Source of the DNA: Bacteroidales bacterium
Lineage (GTDB): Bacteria; Bacteroidota; Bacteroidia; Bacteroidales; ML635J-15
Direction of reading: 5' to 3'
NCBI GenBank assembly: GCA_017617125.1
Contig: JAFZWY010000005.1
Coordinates: 1 to 63,306, forward strand
Length of the DNA: 63,306 nt
In this document: piece by piece, positions 16,960 to 25,348 of the stretch
Layout: each line of letters begins with the position of its first letter
Numbering within the stretch: the stretch's first letter is position 1
Made by a program: the position numbers and the translations under genes
The notes under the pieces: model-generated
Told to the model about the DNA's origin: nothing
The model's database searches: none
The model's input: only the letters and a program-made list of their open reading frames with translations

Positions 16960-18618
16960 CTACTTATTAAGGAAAATATTCTCGAGCACCTTGCCGCTGA
17001 CTATTGGCGGTGGCGGTGTGCCGAGAGACATAGAAACTGTTGGTGCAATGTCGGTTATGTTTATCTGCGAAAATACCTTCTGCTTCTTTACCTTCCAGCC
17101 GTACCATATCAGCGGAACATGAGTATTGCAAGCATAGCCGGAATTATGGTCGGTACAATAAGGCACATCCTCGATCCAGCCAGGCTTCAGGGCGATCATT
17201 ATGTCGCCGGAGCGTTTCTGGTTGTACGAATTCTGCATCTTTACAGGCATTCCCTCGACAAATACTATGTTCTGGAACTGGTTGGCCCCAATTGCGTTGG
17301 CAATACCAGCAGAATTCATTATGAAATCGATTATCTTCTCCCTTATCTCATTCAGCGAAATCTGAGAATCTTCAATCAATGACCTGTTAAGATAGATTTG
17401 CGAATTATTGAAATCAAGAATCCAGTCACCATCGCCATAAAGTGCTTTTAGATACGATTTTACAAGCGCCATCATATAGAACTGCTTGAAGCTTCCAGAT
17501 GGCATTTTCTGATCTTGCAGATACTGTGGCATTTCGGAAACACCATGATTCGATGTCAAGTAAATCAAGCAGTTGTTTTTGCCTACCAGATCTTCGACCA
17601 CATCAATAAGATGCTCCAGATCCTTGTCGAGCCTCAAGAACAAATCCTGCACCTCGATAGACTGCGGCCCGTACAGACGGCCAACCTCTTCGGGCACCGA
17701 GTAGTTGATAAACAGGAAGTCGGTAAATTCGTCCTTGCCGAGTTCTTCGCCGTACAAGGCTGCAACCGCAAGGTCGTTGAGCAGAGTATTTCCCTCCGGA
17801 ACCATCGAAAGCAAGCTGTAGTTGCGAACAGTCTTGGTTATGTCGGAATACACGTACGGAAAAGTCTTGTACATGCCGTCGATACCGAATTCGTACTTGC
17901 TTGAATCAGACAACACCTCGTTGTATTTTTCAAGCGGAAGCATAGGCTCCCACTGTCTGGTAAGATATTCATCGGGCATCTTCTTATTGTTGACCTCGAC
18001 AACCCATTGAGGCAATGTGCTAGTGTAGTACGACGAAGTCATCCATTCTCCGCTAGTCTGATCGAACCAATAGGCAGCATCGGCAGCATACCCGCCAGAA
18101 AGCACAGCAGCATATTTCGACAGCGACATGCTTATAACTTTCGACTTTCCACGATTGAACAACTTGGCTTCGTCACTAAAGGTGGTCGAAAGCATATTTG
18201 TCGGAGCAACACGTCCGTCGGCATTTTTAGAGCCGCCAACAGCGGTTTCTTTCTTGTCAGAGTATATGCAGTCGATTTTTTCGCCAGTAAGTTTGTTAAA
18301 CCAATAATTCGACACTATGCCGTGACTGCAAGGCTCAGCACCGGTAACAATAGTTGCATATCCGGGCGCTGTCTGCGTAAGGTAATAGTTGTAGTTCGCA
18401 TTAACGCAATAACTTCCGTTTATAGCTAGTTTTTTGAAACCCTTATTGCCAAAGTTGTCCCAAAAACGGTCAATATAATCCTGACGCATCTGCTCTACCA
18501 CAATTCCTATCACAAGTTTGGGCTTGTCGGATGGGATCGATGTTTCAATTTGCGCTCTCATTGCCACGACAGGCATAAGTAGCATTGAAACCAATAATAT
18601 GCACAATTTATTTTTCAT
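16960..18618 (-). CDS. PafA-family alkaline phosphatase homologue with eroded active site
   Basis: A 552-residue exported protein (signal peptide about 1-22) that aligns along its length with PafA-type phosphatases. The nucleophile position is Thr83 (in LTQTAPG) and Asn104 is kept (GIVSNYW), at the same spacing as PafA T79 and N100. The metal ligands are changed: PafA D38 is Glu42 (VVEQM), D305 is Glu310 and H309 is Arg314 (PEEVGR), and D352 is Asn357 (TSNHG). His358 and His500 are kept. The phosphate-contacting K162/R164 pair is Ser167/Tyr169. It probably binds without hydrolysing. The PafA numbering is from memory, and the spacings agree closely. It is likely periplasmic. Confidence 0.88.
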   Translation of the reverse strand: MKNKLCILLVSMLLMPVVAMRAQIETSIPSDKPKLVIGIVVEQMRQDYIDRFWDNFGNKGFKKLAINGSYCVNANYNYYLTQTAPGYATIVTGAEPCSHGIVSNYWFNKLTGEKIDCIYSDKKETAVGGSKNADGRVAPTNMLSTTFSDEAKLFNRGKSKVISMSLSKYAAVLSGGYAADAAYWFDQTSGEWMTSSYYTSTLPQWVVEVNNKKMPDEYLTRQWEPMLPLEKYNEVLSDSSKYEFGIDGMYKTFPYVYSDITKTVRNYSLLSMVPEGNTLLNDLAVAALYGEELGKDEFTDFLFINYSVPEEVGRLYGPQSIEVQDLFLRLDKDLEHLIDVVEDLVGKNNCLIYLTSNHGVSEMPQYLQDQKMPSGSFKQFYMMALVKSYLKALYGDGDWILDFNNSQIYLNRSLIEDSQISLNEIREKIIDFIMNSAGIANAIGANQFQNIVFVEGMPVKMQNSYNQKRSGDIMIALKPGWIEDVPYCTDHNSGYACNTHVPLIWYGWKVKKQKVFSQINITDIAPTVSMSLGTPPPPIVSGKVLENIFLNK

Positions 18619-18766
18619 AATGCGAAAATACTTCTATTGTGCATGATAAGGAGCCGCATCATTTGCATTTTTTTAACAATACTATGTTACAAATGGCAAA
18701 AATGGGCTTTTTGAGCATTTTAAGTTAAATATTAGTTAAGGATAATAAAAAAAAAGAAACTTTTTT

Positions 18767-18774
18767 TATATTTG
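18767..18774 (+). promoter_or_regulatory. Promoter -7 box of rprXY, almost touching the start codon
   Basis: TATATTTG matches TAnnTTTG. It ends only 5 bases before the ATG at 18780, so transcription would start at or next to the start codon. No clear -33 element is seen. Confidence 0.45.
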
Positions 18775-18779
18775 CAAAT

Positions 18780-20294
18780 ATGAAAAAGAAAAAGGTTGTC
18801 TCATGGAGCATAGTATTGTTATCGGTTTCGATGATAGTACTCATTATGCTTCAAGTCAGCCACATAACATCATCGTACAAGAAGTCGGCAGAGATAATTG
18901 AACGTGCTCTAAACGAAGCAATTAACCAGACTATCATAACGCTACAGAAACAAGAGGTGGCAATATTTGTCTACGACAAATTCAAAGCCCACAAGAATGC
19001 CGACAAGAACCTAGCCCCCGACAAGATAAACGTCAACAGAACCACGTCGTACTTCGACGAGGAAAACATACCGTCCAACGCTATCCGTATCGACGACAAG
19101 CATTCGTATTCGATTAAGAACGAGGACATTGATGCAATCGAAGCATATTACCTCGGTCAGCTTTCCGACCAAAGCTCGCAATTCAACACCCTGGCACTGC
19201 AGCTCGAAGCGGAGTTTACTAGACGGCAGATACCTATCGAAAAAAGATTCGATGCCGAAACCATAGAAAGAGTACTGAGACGAACACTAAATTCGTTCGG
19301 CATCGACATGGACTTCGAGTTTGCAATAATCGACGACATTACCAACGACATAAAGATTGCATCGGACAAGTTCGACATCGACCGGTACGACAAGTGCTAC
19401 AAGTACAATATGAATTCGGGCAACGTGATGGAAAACCCCAACCTGTTCGTTGTAGACTTCCCCTCAAAACAAAACGCAATCTTTGCGTCGATATATTCGC
19501 AGGTAATTTTATCTCTGCTAATATCAATACTATTTATAGTGTCGTTCAGCGTTGCAATATTCTCGATACTGCGACAGAAGAAACTAAACGCCATAAAGAC
19601 CGACTTTGTGAACAATATGACTCACGAGTTCAAGACGCCAATAGCCACCATAAAGCTTGCTGCAACGGCAATAAAAAGTCCGCAGGCTATGGAAAACAAG
19701 GAGACAATAGCTGGCATGGCGGAAATAATACTGCAGGAGACTTCGAGGATGACGCAACATGTGGAACAAGTGCTGCAGATTGCCACTCTCGACAAAAACG
19801 GGCTTAAACTAAACCTTACCGACGAGGATGCAAACGCATTCGTACGCGATGTGGCAGGAACAATGTCGCTGCAGGTTTCGCAAAAAGGCGGAAACCTCAC
19901 AATCGACACATGCGAAGGCGAAGTCCATATACAGATGGATACAGTCCTTATGACGACAGTTCTTATAAACTTGATAGACAATGCAATAAAATATTCCGAG
20001 GAGGTACCTATAATCCATGTCAACACATACACAAAGGGCGACAGGTTCTTCTTCTCGGTAAAAGACAACGGAATAGGAATGACCAAAGACGCCCAGTCGA
20101 AAGTGTTCGACAGGTTCTATAGGGCTTCGACCGGCAACACCCACAACGTCAAGGGCTTTGGTCTCGGCCTAAACTACGCGAAAGAAATAGTCCTTGCCCA
20201 CCACGGATTCATCTCGGTGAACAGTACTGTCGGCAAAGGAAGTACATTTACAGTTAGCTTACCATTAACATTAAAAGATATTAATTATGACTAA
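18780..20294 (+). CDS. rprX: Sensor histidine kinase, RprX-like
   Basis: A 504-residue inner-membrane kinase: membrane segment at about 8-29, periplasmic sensor about 30-240, second membrane segment about 242-264, then the H-box with His282 in MTHEFKTP, the N-box NLIDNAIKYS, the G1 box VKDNGIGM and the G2 box GFGLGLNYA. Its order with an OmpR-type regulator matches RprX-RprY of Bacteroides. The sensor domain has no recognised ligand fold. The stop overlaps the regulator start by 8 bases, so translation is coupled. The ATG is chosen because it precedes the only basic tail before the first membrane segment. Confidence 0.9.
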   Translation: MKKKKVVSWSIVLLSVSMIVLIMLQVSHITSSYKKSAEIIERALNEAINQTIITLQKQEVAIFVYDKFKAHKNADKNLAPDKINVNRTTSYFDEENIPSNAIRIDDKHSYSIKNEDIDAIEAYYLGQLSDQSSQFNTLALQLEAEFTRRQIPIEKRFDAETIERVLRRTLNSFGIDMDFEFAIIDDITNDIKIASDKFDIDRYDKCYKYNMNSGNVMENPNLFVVDFPSKQNAIFASIYSQVILSLLISILFIVSFSVAIFSILRQKKLNAIKTDFVNNMTHEFKTPIATIKLAATAIKSPQAMENKETIAGMAEIILQETSRMTQHVEQVLQIATLDKNGLKLNLTDEDANAFVRDVAGTMSLQVSQKGGNLTIDTCEGEVHIQMDTVLMTTVLINLIDNAIKYSEEVPIIHVNTYTKGDRFFFSVKDNGIGMTKDAQSKVFDRFYRASTGNTHNVKGFGLGLNYAKEIVLAHHGFISVNSTVGKGSTFTVSLPLTLKDINYD

Positions 20295-20973
20295 GGAAAA
20301 ATTATTACTGGTAGAAGACGACATGAACTTCGGTTTCGTGTTAAAGTCGTATCTCGAAATGAATGACTTCTACGTTACTCTCATAACCGACGGAAAGGAT
20401 GCCGTAAACGCATTTCTGTCGATGGAATACAATCTGTGCATACTTGACGTGATGCTCCCGAATGTCGACGGATTCACTATTGCAAAGGAAATAAAGAGGA
20501 TAAGCCCAAGTTGCCCTGTAATATTCCTTACAGCCCGTTCGCTGAAAGAGGACATCATGGAAGGCTTCAGAATCGGTGCCGACGACTATCTTACAAAGCC
20601 GTTCGAATCGGATGTGCTGCTCATGAAGATCAGAGCAATACTTCGCCGCAACTTCGACATCAAGCCAGGAATCAGCGACGTGGTTACTATCGGCAAGTAC
20701 AAGTTCAACACAAAGATCCGCACCCTTACCAGTGCTGATGAAACTTTCAGACTCACACCACGTGAAGCCGACCTGCTGAAAGCATTGTATATCAACAAGA
20801 ACAACGTTCTCGACCGCAACGAGGCACTGAAGAAAATCTGGGGCGACGACAACTACTTCAACGCCAGAAGCATGGACGTATACATTACCAAGCTCAGAAA
20901 ATATTTCAAGGACGACGATTCGGTTCAGATAAACAACATACACGGCAGCGGATTTATTCTAGAAATCAAATAA
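20287..20973 (+). CDS. rprY: OmpR/PhoB-type response regulator, RprY-like
   Basis: A 228-residue regulator. The receiver domain is about 1-120, with acidic Glu10-Asp11-Asp12, phospho-acceptor Asp54 (CILDVMLPN), Thr82 and Lys104 (LTKP). A winged-helix DNA-binding domain (about 133-226) has RLTPREADLLKAL and RSMDVYITKLRKYF. It is the partner of the kinase upstream. In Bacteroides and Porphyromonas, RprY is reported to regulate stress and transport genes. Targets cannot be seen here. Confidence 0.92.
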   Translation: MTKEKLLLVEDDMNFGFVLKSYLEMNDFYVTLITDGKDAVNAFLSMEYNLCILDVMLPNVDGFTIAKEIKRISPSCPVIFLTARSLKEDIMEGFRIGADDYLTKPFESDVLLMKIRAILRRNFDIKPGISDVVTIGKYKFNTKIRTLTSADETFRLTPREADLLKALYINKNNVLDRNEALKKIWGDDNYFNARSMDVYITKLRKYFKDDDSVQINNIHGSGFILEIK

Positions 20974-20999
20974 AAAAAAGGGGGCCTGTCCCCTTTTTT
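20974..20999. terminator. Bidirectional terminator between rprY and the actin-fold gene
   Basis: An A-run and G-run (to 20984) face a C-run and T-run (from 20990), giving a stem of about ten pairs with T-runs on both strands. It serves the converging rprY and 20998-22188 genes. Its right end overlaps the latter's stop. Confidence 0.8.
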
Positions 21000-22188
21000 A
21001 TTCCGCTTCGGCCATCAGCGCCTCTATCCTGACCTTCGATTCCTTTATCTTCTCGAAAAGGCTATTGAACCTGGACCTCATATCTCCGCTAGATTTGCCG
21101 ACTTTCTCGTTGCCTCCTATTTTCACAGTCGCTGGTTCTTCCACTTCGACAGGGTCCGACTCTATTGTCCGCGAATATGAATTATTCTGAATTGTATCAA
21201 AAGCATTACCCATCATTTCAGAAGAGAACTTGCCGACAAAATTGCATTCGCATTGCGAAATCATCTGCATCAGCACATTTGCATCCACTACTGGCAAACC
21301 CGACATTACAACGTTTTCAATATCATATTTCTTCAGTTCGGAACATAGCTGCACAAACTGCTTTTTCAAGACGCTTTGGATTTCATACGAAATGTCGGTT
21401 ATCTTTACGCTCTTTGCAATCTCGTTGTAAATAGGAATAGAAATCTCATAATGCACATACCTGCTTGGCACCGAAGTAAATCCGTACATCGAGACCAGCA
21501 CACCAGCATTTCGGTACGACACGCCAAACACATTGCTAATATGCGACACCAGATTGCCAACCCCGAAATTATATTTCAAAATATTACGTATCCTGCCGTT
21601 CTCAAAGACTGCAATTTCAGAATGACTTTCATAGAAGGAAATGACAGCATTTCTGTCCGAATATTTTTTTGCTGCAGTATTAAGAAAATATATGTCGGGC
21701 ACAATCGAATCAACCGCAATACCGAATTTTGACACCTGCGAGCACAATGCCTCTACCCGCTTCAAGTCCCACGACATATACGACTTACGCTTTATATATT
21801 TCTGAAGCAAAGGCACATCCTCGAGCCTGTCACAAACCTTTCCGTCGTACTCGAAATCGGTGTGCTGCTCAAAATACAAGGTGTTGTCTCCATCGAAATC
21901 CGATGATACCGGCATAGAATAATTACGAAATTTATAGCGCTCGCATGCCTTTGCCTTGACTTTCGACAAGTACTGGTTGCCAAGATGATAATATGAATTG
22001 CATAATACAAGTCTTAGCGAAATGGAGTCGCACCCTAACGACTCGATGCTACCATATATGACAGCAGCCACATATTCTTCAAAATCATTATAATAGGTAT
22101 AGTCGAAACAAACCTTTTTTGTTGCCAACCCATCGGCGCAAACAACTACCTCATTCTTCGAAATCCAAGCGTAAACATTATTTTTCAT
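20998..22188 (-). CDS. Divergent actin-fold protein (FtsA/PilM-like) with degenerate nucleotide loops
   Basis: A 396-residue cytoplasmic protein of no clear family. The segment at about 183-245 (AVISFYESHSEIAVFENGRIRN, then FGVGNLVSHISNVFGVSYRNAGVLVSMYG) follows the phosphate-2 and helix pattern of FtsA/PilM. The segment at about 262-310 (AKSVKITDISYEIQSVLKKQF, then IENVVMSGLP) follows the C-terminal adenosine region. The usual DxGxxxT loops are replaced, so ATP binding is doubtful. The tail is acidic, then helical (about 345-396), and could bind a partner. It is transcribed divergently from the gene at 22416. The fold call is inference from pattern only. Confidence 0.6.
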   Translation of the reverse strand: MKNNVYAWISKNEVVVCADGLATKKVCFDYTYYNDFEEYVAAVIYGSIESLGCDSISLRLVLCNSYYHLGNQYLSKVKAKACERYKFRNYSMPVSSDFDGDNTLYFEQHTDFEYDGKVCDRLEDVPLLQKYIKRKSYMSWDLKRVEALCSQVSKFGIAVDSIVPDIYFLNTAAKKYSDRNAVISFYESHSEIAVFENGRIRNILKYNFGVGNLVSHISNVFGVSYRNAGVLVSMYGFTSVPSRYVHYEISIPIYNEIAKSVKITDISYEIQSVLKKQFVQLCSELKKYDIENVVMSGLPVVDANVLMQMISQCECNFVGKFSSEMMGNAFDTIQNNSYSRTIESDPVEVEEPATVKIGGNEKVGKSSGDMRSRFNSLFEKIKESKVRIEALMAEAE

Positions 22189-22415
22189 ACAGCATCAAAT
22201 ATTTTAAAAATTAAAATTTACTTAATTATTACACATAAATTGTTTGTTTTTACGACGCAAAAATATACTCATAATATATTGTATTTTAATATTTTAAGCA
22301 AAACTTAATTAAGTTTAAGCATAATTTCAATTAAATTTTATTAATAATAATTTGCTTAATTAATTTTAATTTTATTAAATTTGCAAAATCAAATTTACTT
22401 AAACTTAACATAGGG
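22189..22415. promoter_or_regulatory. AT-rich divergent intergenic region with palindrome and direct repeats
   Basis: This 227-base stretch is extremely AT-rich. It contains a perfect 16-base palindrome AAACTTAATTAAGTTT (22301-22316), the exact 12-base direct repeat AAATTTACTTAA at 22214-22225 and 22391-22402, and further CTTAA words near 22353 and 22403. The two direct repeats lie about 25 bases from the start codons of the two divergent genes. It looks like a shared operator region, possibly autoregulated by the DNA-binding-like protein at 22416. Confidence 0.6.
22351..22383 (+). promoter_or_regulatory. Promoter of the 22416 gene
   Basis: TAAATTTG at 22376-22383 fits TAnnTTTG, and TTTG at 22351-22354 lies 21 bases upstream as a -33 element. 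The ATG is at 22416. One copy of the 12-base repeat sits between the -7 box and the start codon, where a bound repressor would block transcription. Confidence 0.55.
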
Positions 22416-23510
22416 ATGAAGCATACCGACTACAGCAAAAAGATCATGATGCATCTGTCAAAGATGTTGTCGGTTTGTTCTATCTCGAGCGTACACCGAA
22501 CCGATGCCGGCGTTGTGAAATCGGTAATGAACGATGACCTGTCAATTTCCGATATTCCTATCGTATCCGAAGACATCCAAAAGAAACGCAAGGTGGCCTC
22601 AAGGCGAACTTCGTGGGAAACAACCGACAACAAGGAAAGCATGCTGTTCGACGACCAGAACCTTACCCTATGCATAAGGCTCACATCCCCTATAGATCAT
22701 CTCGACGACCTTTACTACGCGACTATCCGCCCCACCCTCGAATCATTGTCGGGCACAGGCATGATTGCCTTCCACAATGATCCGGAATCTCAGATTTCGG
22801 TGCGCGACAAGGAAATAATAGCATCTATATGCCGCATGTCGTGCCTGTCGTATATTGATACTATAAATTCAATAAGATCTGAAATCGATGAATACAAGGA
22901 ACTTGTCATACATCACGAGAAGACTATTTCCACTCTCAAGAAGAACATGGAAATACCTATAAATAAAACTCGGAAAGTTGTAAACGACAAGCTCACCCAA
23001 CTGAACAAGGCGTTCGGCAGAAACTTCACACTGTCGAAAGATGCGGAACTGCTTATAGAAAACAACAGTGGCAACGACATACAGCCGTTGCTCGACGCTA
23101 TCGAAAAGGCAGCAAGGCTTAAAACCGAAATATACGATGAGTCGCAGATTACAATCGACGACACCGACATTCGCATTGTGAACAAGACCGAAAACCGTCA
23201 GTCCCAGCAGGCAGCCGCCGCAAACGGCAATGCCTACGACAGACGTCACGCGAAGATCATATCCTACCTCGAAAAGCTGGAATCGGCATTCAACAGCACA
23301 ATAGAGAACGGACTGAAGCCAACTGCAATGAACATTGCCAACGCAATGCAGGTATCGTCGGCATCGATAACGATGTGGTTCGACAACCATTCGGAAGACG
23401 CCAAGCGTCTCTGCGACGCAAACACAAACCTATGCGCCAACTCTCGCTTGTACTTCGAACCTCTCAAAAATGCAATAGCAGGAAAACGCAACAAGGCTAA
23501 CCGCGCATAA
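22416..23510 (+). CDS. Unrecognised protein with a probable C-terminal HTH
   Basis: A 364-residue cytoplasmic protein. Residues about 75-150 form a compact alpha/beta region, and about 150-175 are a short coiled coil (DEYKELVIHHEKTISTLKK). Residues about 185-250 (LTQLNKAFGRNFTLSKDAELLIE, then LLDAIEKAARL) recall the helical tail of sigma-54 activators but lack an AAA+ core. The C-terminal 90 residues (about 265-355) carry KPTAMNIANAMQVSSASITMWF, which looks like a helix-turn-helix. It is divergent from the actin-fold gene and is followed by yidD with no gap. I suggest a DNA-binding regulator; the function is not known. Confidence 0.6.
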   Translation: MKHTDYSKKIMMHLSKMLSVCSISSVHRTDAGVVKSVMNDDLSISDIPIVSEDIQKKRKVASRRTSWETTDNKESMLFDDQNLTLCIRLTSPIDHLDDLYYATIRPTLESLSGTGMIAFHNDPESQISVRDKEIIASICRMSCLSYIDTINSIRSEIDEYKELVIHHEKTISTLKKNMEIPINKTRKVVNDKLTQLNKAFGRNFTLSKDAELLIENNSGNDIQPLLDAIEKAARLKTEIYDESQITIDDTDIRIVNKTENRQSQQAAAANGNAYDRRHAKIISYLEKLESAFNSTIENGLKPTAMNIANAMQVSSASITMWFDNHSEDAKRLCDANTNLCANSRLYFEPLKNAIAGKRNKANRA

Positions 23511-23828
23511 ATGAAAATCGTACGAAAAATATTCGCGTTTCCGTTCATCCTCCTTATACAGATATACAGGAAACTGATTTCACCGCTACTGCCTAATTCG
23601 TGCCGCTACACTCCCACCTGTTCCGAATACGGACTTCAGTCGTTCCGCAAGCACGGCCCTATAAAAGGTTTCTTCCTGACAACGCGACGCATCTTGAGTT
23701 GCAATCCATGGGGCGGCAGCGGATACGACCCTGTTCCAGACGTCTGTACATGGAAATACGTCTTTGGCAAGAGGGATAAAATCCTTGATTCCGAACAAGA
23801 TTGTACTGATATTCAAGAGAATGACTAA
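23511..23828 (+). CDS. yidD: Membrane protein insertion efficiency factor YidD
   Basis: A 105-residue protein with the YidD signature: an amphipathic N-terminus [23 protein letters not shown], then [18 protein letters not shown] and GYDPVP with three conserved Cys. It is thought to help YidC insert membrane proteins at the inner membrane. Its ATG immediately follows the preceding stop, so it is probably co-transcribed with the gene at 22416. The C-terminal tail of about 30 residues after the core is variable. Confidence 0.93.
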   Translation: MKIVRKIFAFPFILLIQIYRKLISPLLPNSCRYTPTCSEYGLQSFRKHGPIKGFFLTTRRILSCNPWGGSGYDPVPDVCTWKYVFGKRDKILDSEQDCTDIQEND

Positions 23829-23889
23829 AGCGCAGCAACATCAACACATTTGCGTTAATATCTTTAACAAATCATATTGATAAAAGTCC

Positions 23890-23919
23890 TTGTCGTTGCT
23901 AAAAAAAGCAATACCTTTG
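23890..23919 (+). promoter_or_regulatory. Promoter of metK
   Basis: TACCTTTG at 23912-23919 fits TAnnTTTG, with TTG at 23890-23892 as -33 element, 19 bases upstream. The predicted start near 23925 places a leader of about 115 bases before the metK ATG at 24040, beginning just ahead of the SAM-II-like fold. Confidence 0.6.
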
Positions 23920-23930
23920 CCATTGAAATT

Positions 23931-23979
23931 TTGTGGAAAGATTTGGATGCTTGCAACCACGGAAAAAAATGCTAAAAAC
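23931..23979 (+). ncRNA. SAM-II-like riboswitch aptamer in the metK leader
   Basis: P1 is formed by TTGTGG (23931-23936) with CCACGG (23957-23962). The loop holds ATTT (23941-23944) and TTGCA (23951-23955). The 3' tail holds GCTAAAAA (23971-23978). TTTGG (23942-23946) can pair with CTAAA (23972-23976), giving the H-type pseudoknot of SAM-II. The spacing of AUUU, UUGCA and GCUAAAAA agrees with the SAM-II consensus as I remember it. The aptamer ends about 60 bases before the ATG, so the expression platform is not obvious. Position before metK fits feedback by SAM. Confidence 0.65.
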
Positions 23980-24039
23980 ACAAATTCCCAGTTACATCCC
24001 AATCGTTCCTGTTATTAACGTTTTAAAACTTATTGACAG

Positions 24040-25299
24040 ATGAACTATTATTTTACATCAGAATCGGTGTCGGAAGGACACCCCGACAAAGTGGCCGACC
24101 AGATTTCGGATTCTATACTCGATGAATTTCTGGCTCAGGATCCGAAATCGAAAGTAGCTTGCGAAACCCTTGTAACAACCGGACTTGTAGTTGTTGCCGG
24201 CGAAGTAAAATCATCGGCATACGTCGATGTTCAGAGCGTTGTGCGCAAGGTTGTTAACGGAATCGGATATACCAAGGGCGAATATCGTTTCGATGGCAAT
24301 TCGTGCGGAGTAATGTCGGCAATTCACGAACAGTCGCCCGACATCAACCAAGGCGTAGAAAAAGGCAAAGGTCTGCACACAGAACAAGGCGCAGGCGACC
24401 AAGGTATGATGTTCGGCTATGCTTGCAAGGACACCGACACTTACATGCCACTCCCACTCGACTTGGCACACCGCATGCTGAAGAAATTGTCTGAAATCCG
24501 TCGCGAAGGCAAGGAAATGACTTATCTCCGCCCCGACGCAAAGTCGCAGATAACAATCGAATACGACGAGAAGCACAATCCAGTAAGAATCGACACCATA
24601 GTAATCTCTACTCAGCACGACGATTTCGACAAGAACGAAAAGAAGATGCTTGACAAGATCGAAAAGGACGTTCGCAAGATTTTGATCCCAAGAGTCATTG
24701 CTGACTTGCCAGCACGCACACAGAAGCTTTTCAAGAAGGACTTCAAGTTGTTTGTAAACCCGACTGGAAAGTTTGTAATTGGCGGTCCTCACGGCGACAG
24801 CGGTCTTACCGGTCGTAAGATTATCGTCGACACCTACGGTGGCAAGGGCGCACACGGCGGTGGTGCTTTCAGCGGAAAAGACCCCTCAAAGGTTGACCGT
24901 TCGGCAGCATACGCAGCACGCCACATTGCAAAGAACCTTGTAGCGGCAGGCGTAGCAGACGAAATCCTTATCCAGGTAGCATACGCAATTGGTGTTGCAG
25001 AGCCAGTTGGCATTTACGTCAACACCTACGGAACAGCAAAGGTTAAGATAAGCGACGCCGAAATAGCAGAAAAGGTAAAGAAACTCTTCCCTCTTACACC
25101 AGCAGCTATTCAGAAGCGCCTCAAACTGTTGAATCCTATATACGCAGAAACCGCAGCTTACGGACATTTCGGTCGCGAGCCTAAGGTTGTAAAGAAATCC
25201 TTCTTAGCCGACGGCAAGAAGATAGAAAAGGAAGTCGAACTTTTCACCTGGGAAAAACTCGACTACGTCGACAAGGTAAAAAAGGAATTCGGACTATAA
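24040..25299 (+). CDS. metK: S-adenosylmethionine synthetase
   Basis: A 419-residue enzyme making SAM from methionine and ATP. The N-terminus has [19 protein letters not shown] (His near 15, Asp near 17), then [12 protein letters not shown], the central [21 protein letters not shown], and [22 protein letters not shown]. All core loops are intact, and the length is that of the longer Bacteroidota form. It has its own promoter and a SAM-II-like leader, and ends at the terminator at 25319. Confidence 0.97.
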   Translation: MNYYFTSESVSEGHPDKVADQISDSILDEFLAQDPKSKVACETLVTTGLVVVAGEVKSSAYVDVQSVVRKVVNGIGYTKGEYRFDGNSCGVMSAIHEQSPDINQGVEKGKGLHTEQGAGDQGMMFGYACKDTDTYMPLPLDLAHRMLKKLSEIRREGKEMTYLRPDAKSQITIEYDEKHNPVRIDTIVISTQHDDFDKNEKKMLDKIEKDVRKILIPRVIADLPARTQKLFKKDFKLFVNPTGKFVIGGPHGDSGLTGRKIIVDTYGGKGAHGGGAFSGKDPSKVDRSAAYAARHIAKNLVAAGVADEILIQVAYAIGVAEPVGIYVNTYGTAKVKISDAEIAEKVKKLFPLTPAAIQKRLKLLNPIYAETAAYGHFGREPKVVKKSFLADGKKIEKEVELFTWEKLDYVDKVKKEFGL

Positions 25300-25318
25300 C
25301 CCCCGAATATTATCAAAC

Positions 25319-25346
25319 AAAAAGGCTACCAGTCGGTAGCCTTTTT
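25319..25346. terminator. Bidirectional terminator between metK and DUF805
   Basis: AAGGCTACC and GGTAGCCTT pair around AGTC, with an A-run before and a T-run after, so it serves both convergent genes. Confidence 0.85.
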
Positions 25347-25348
25347 CG

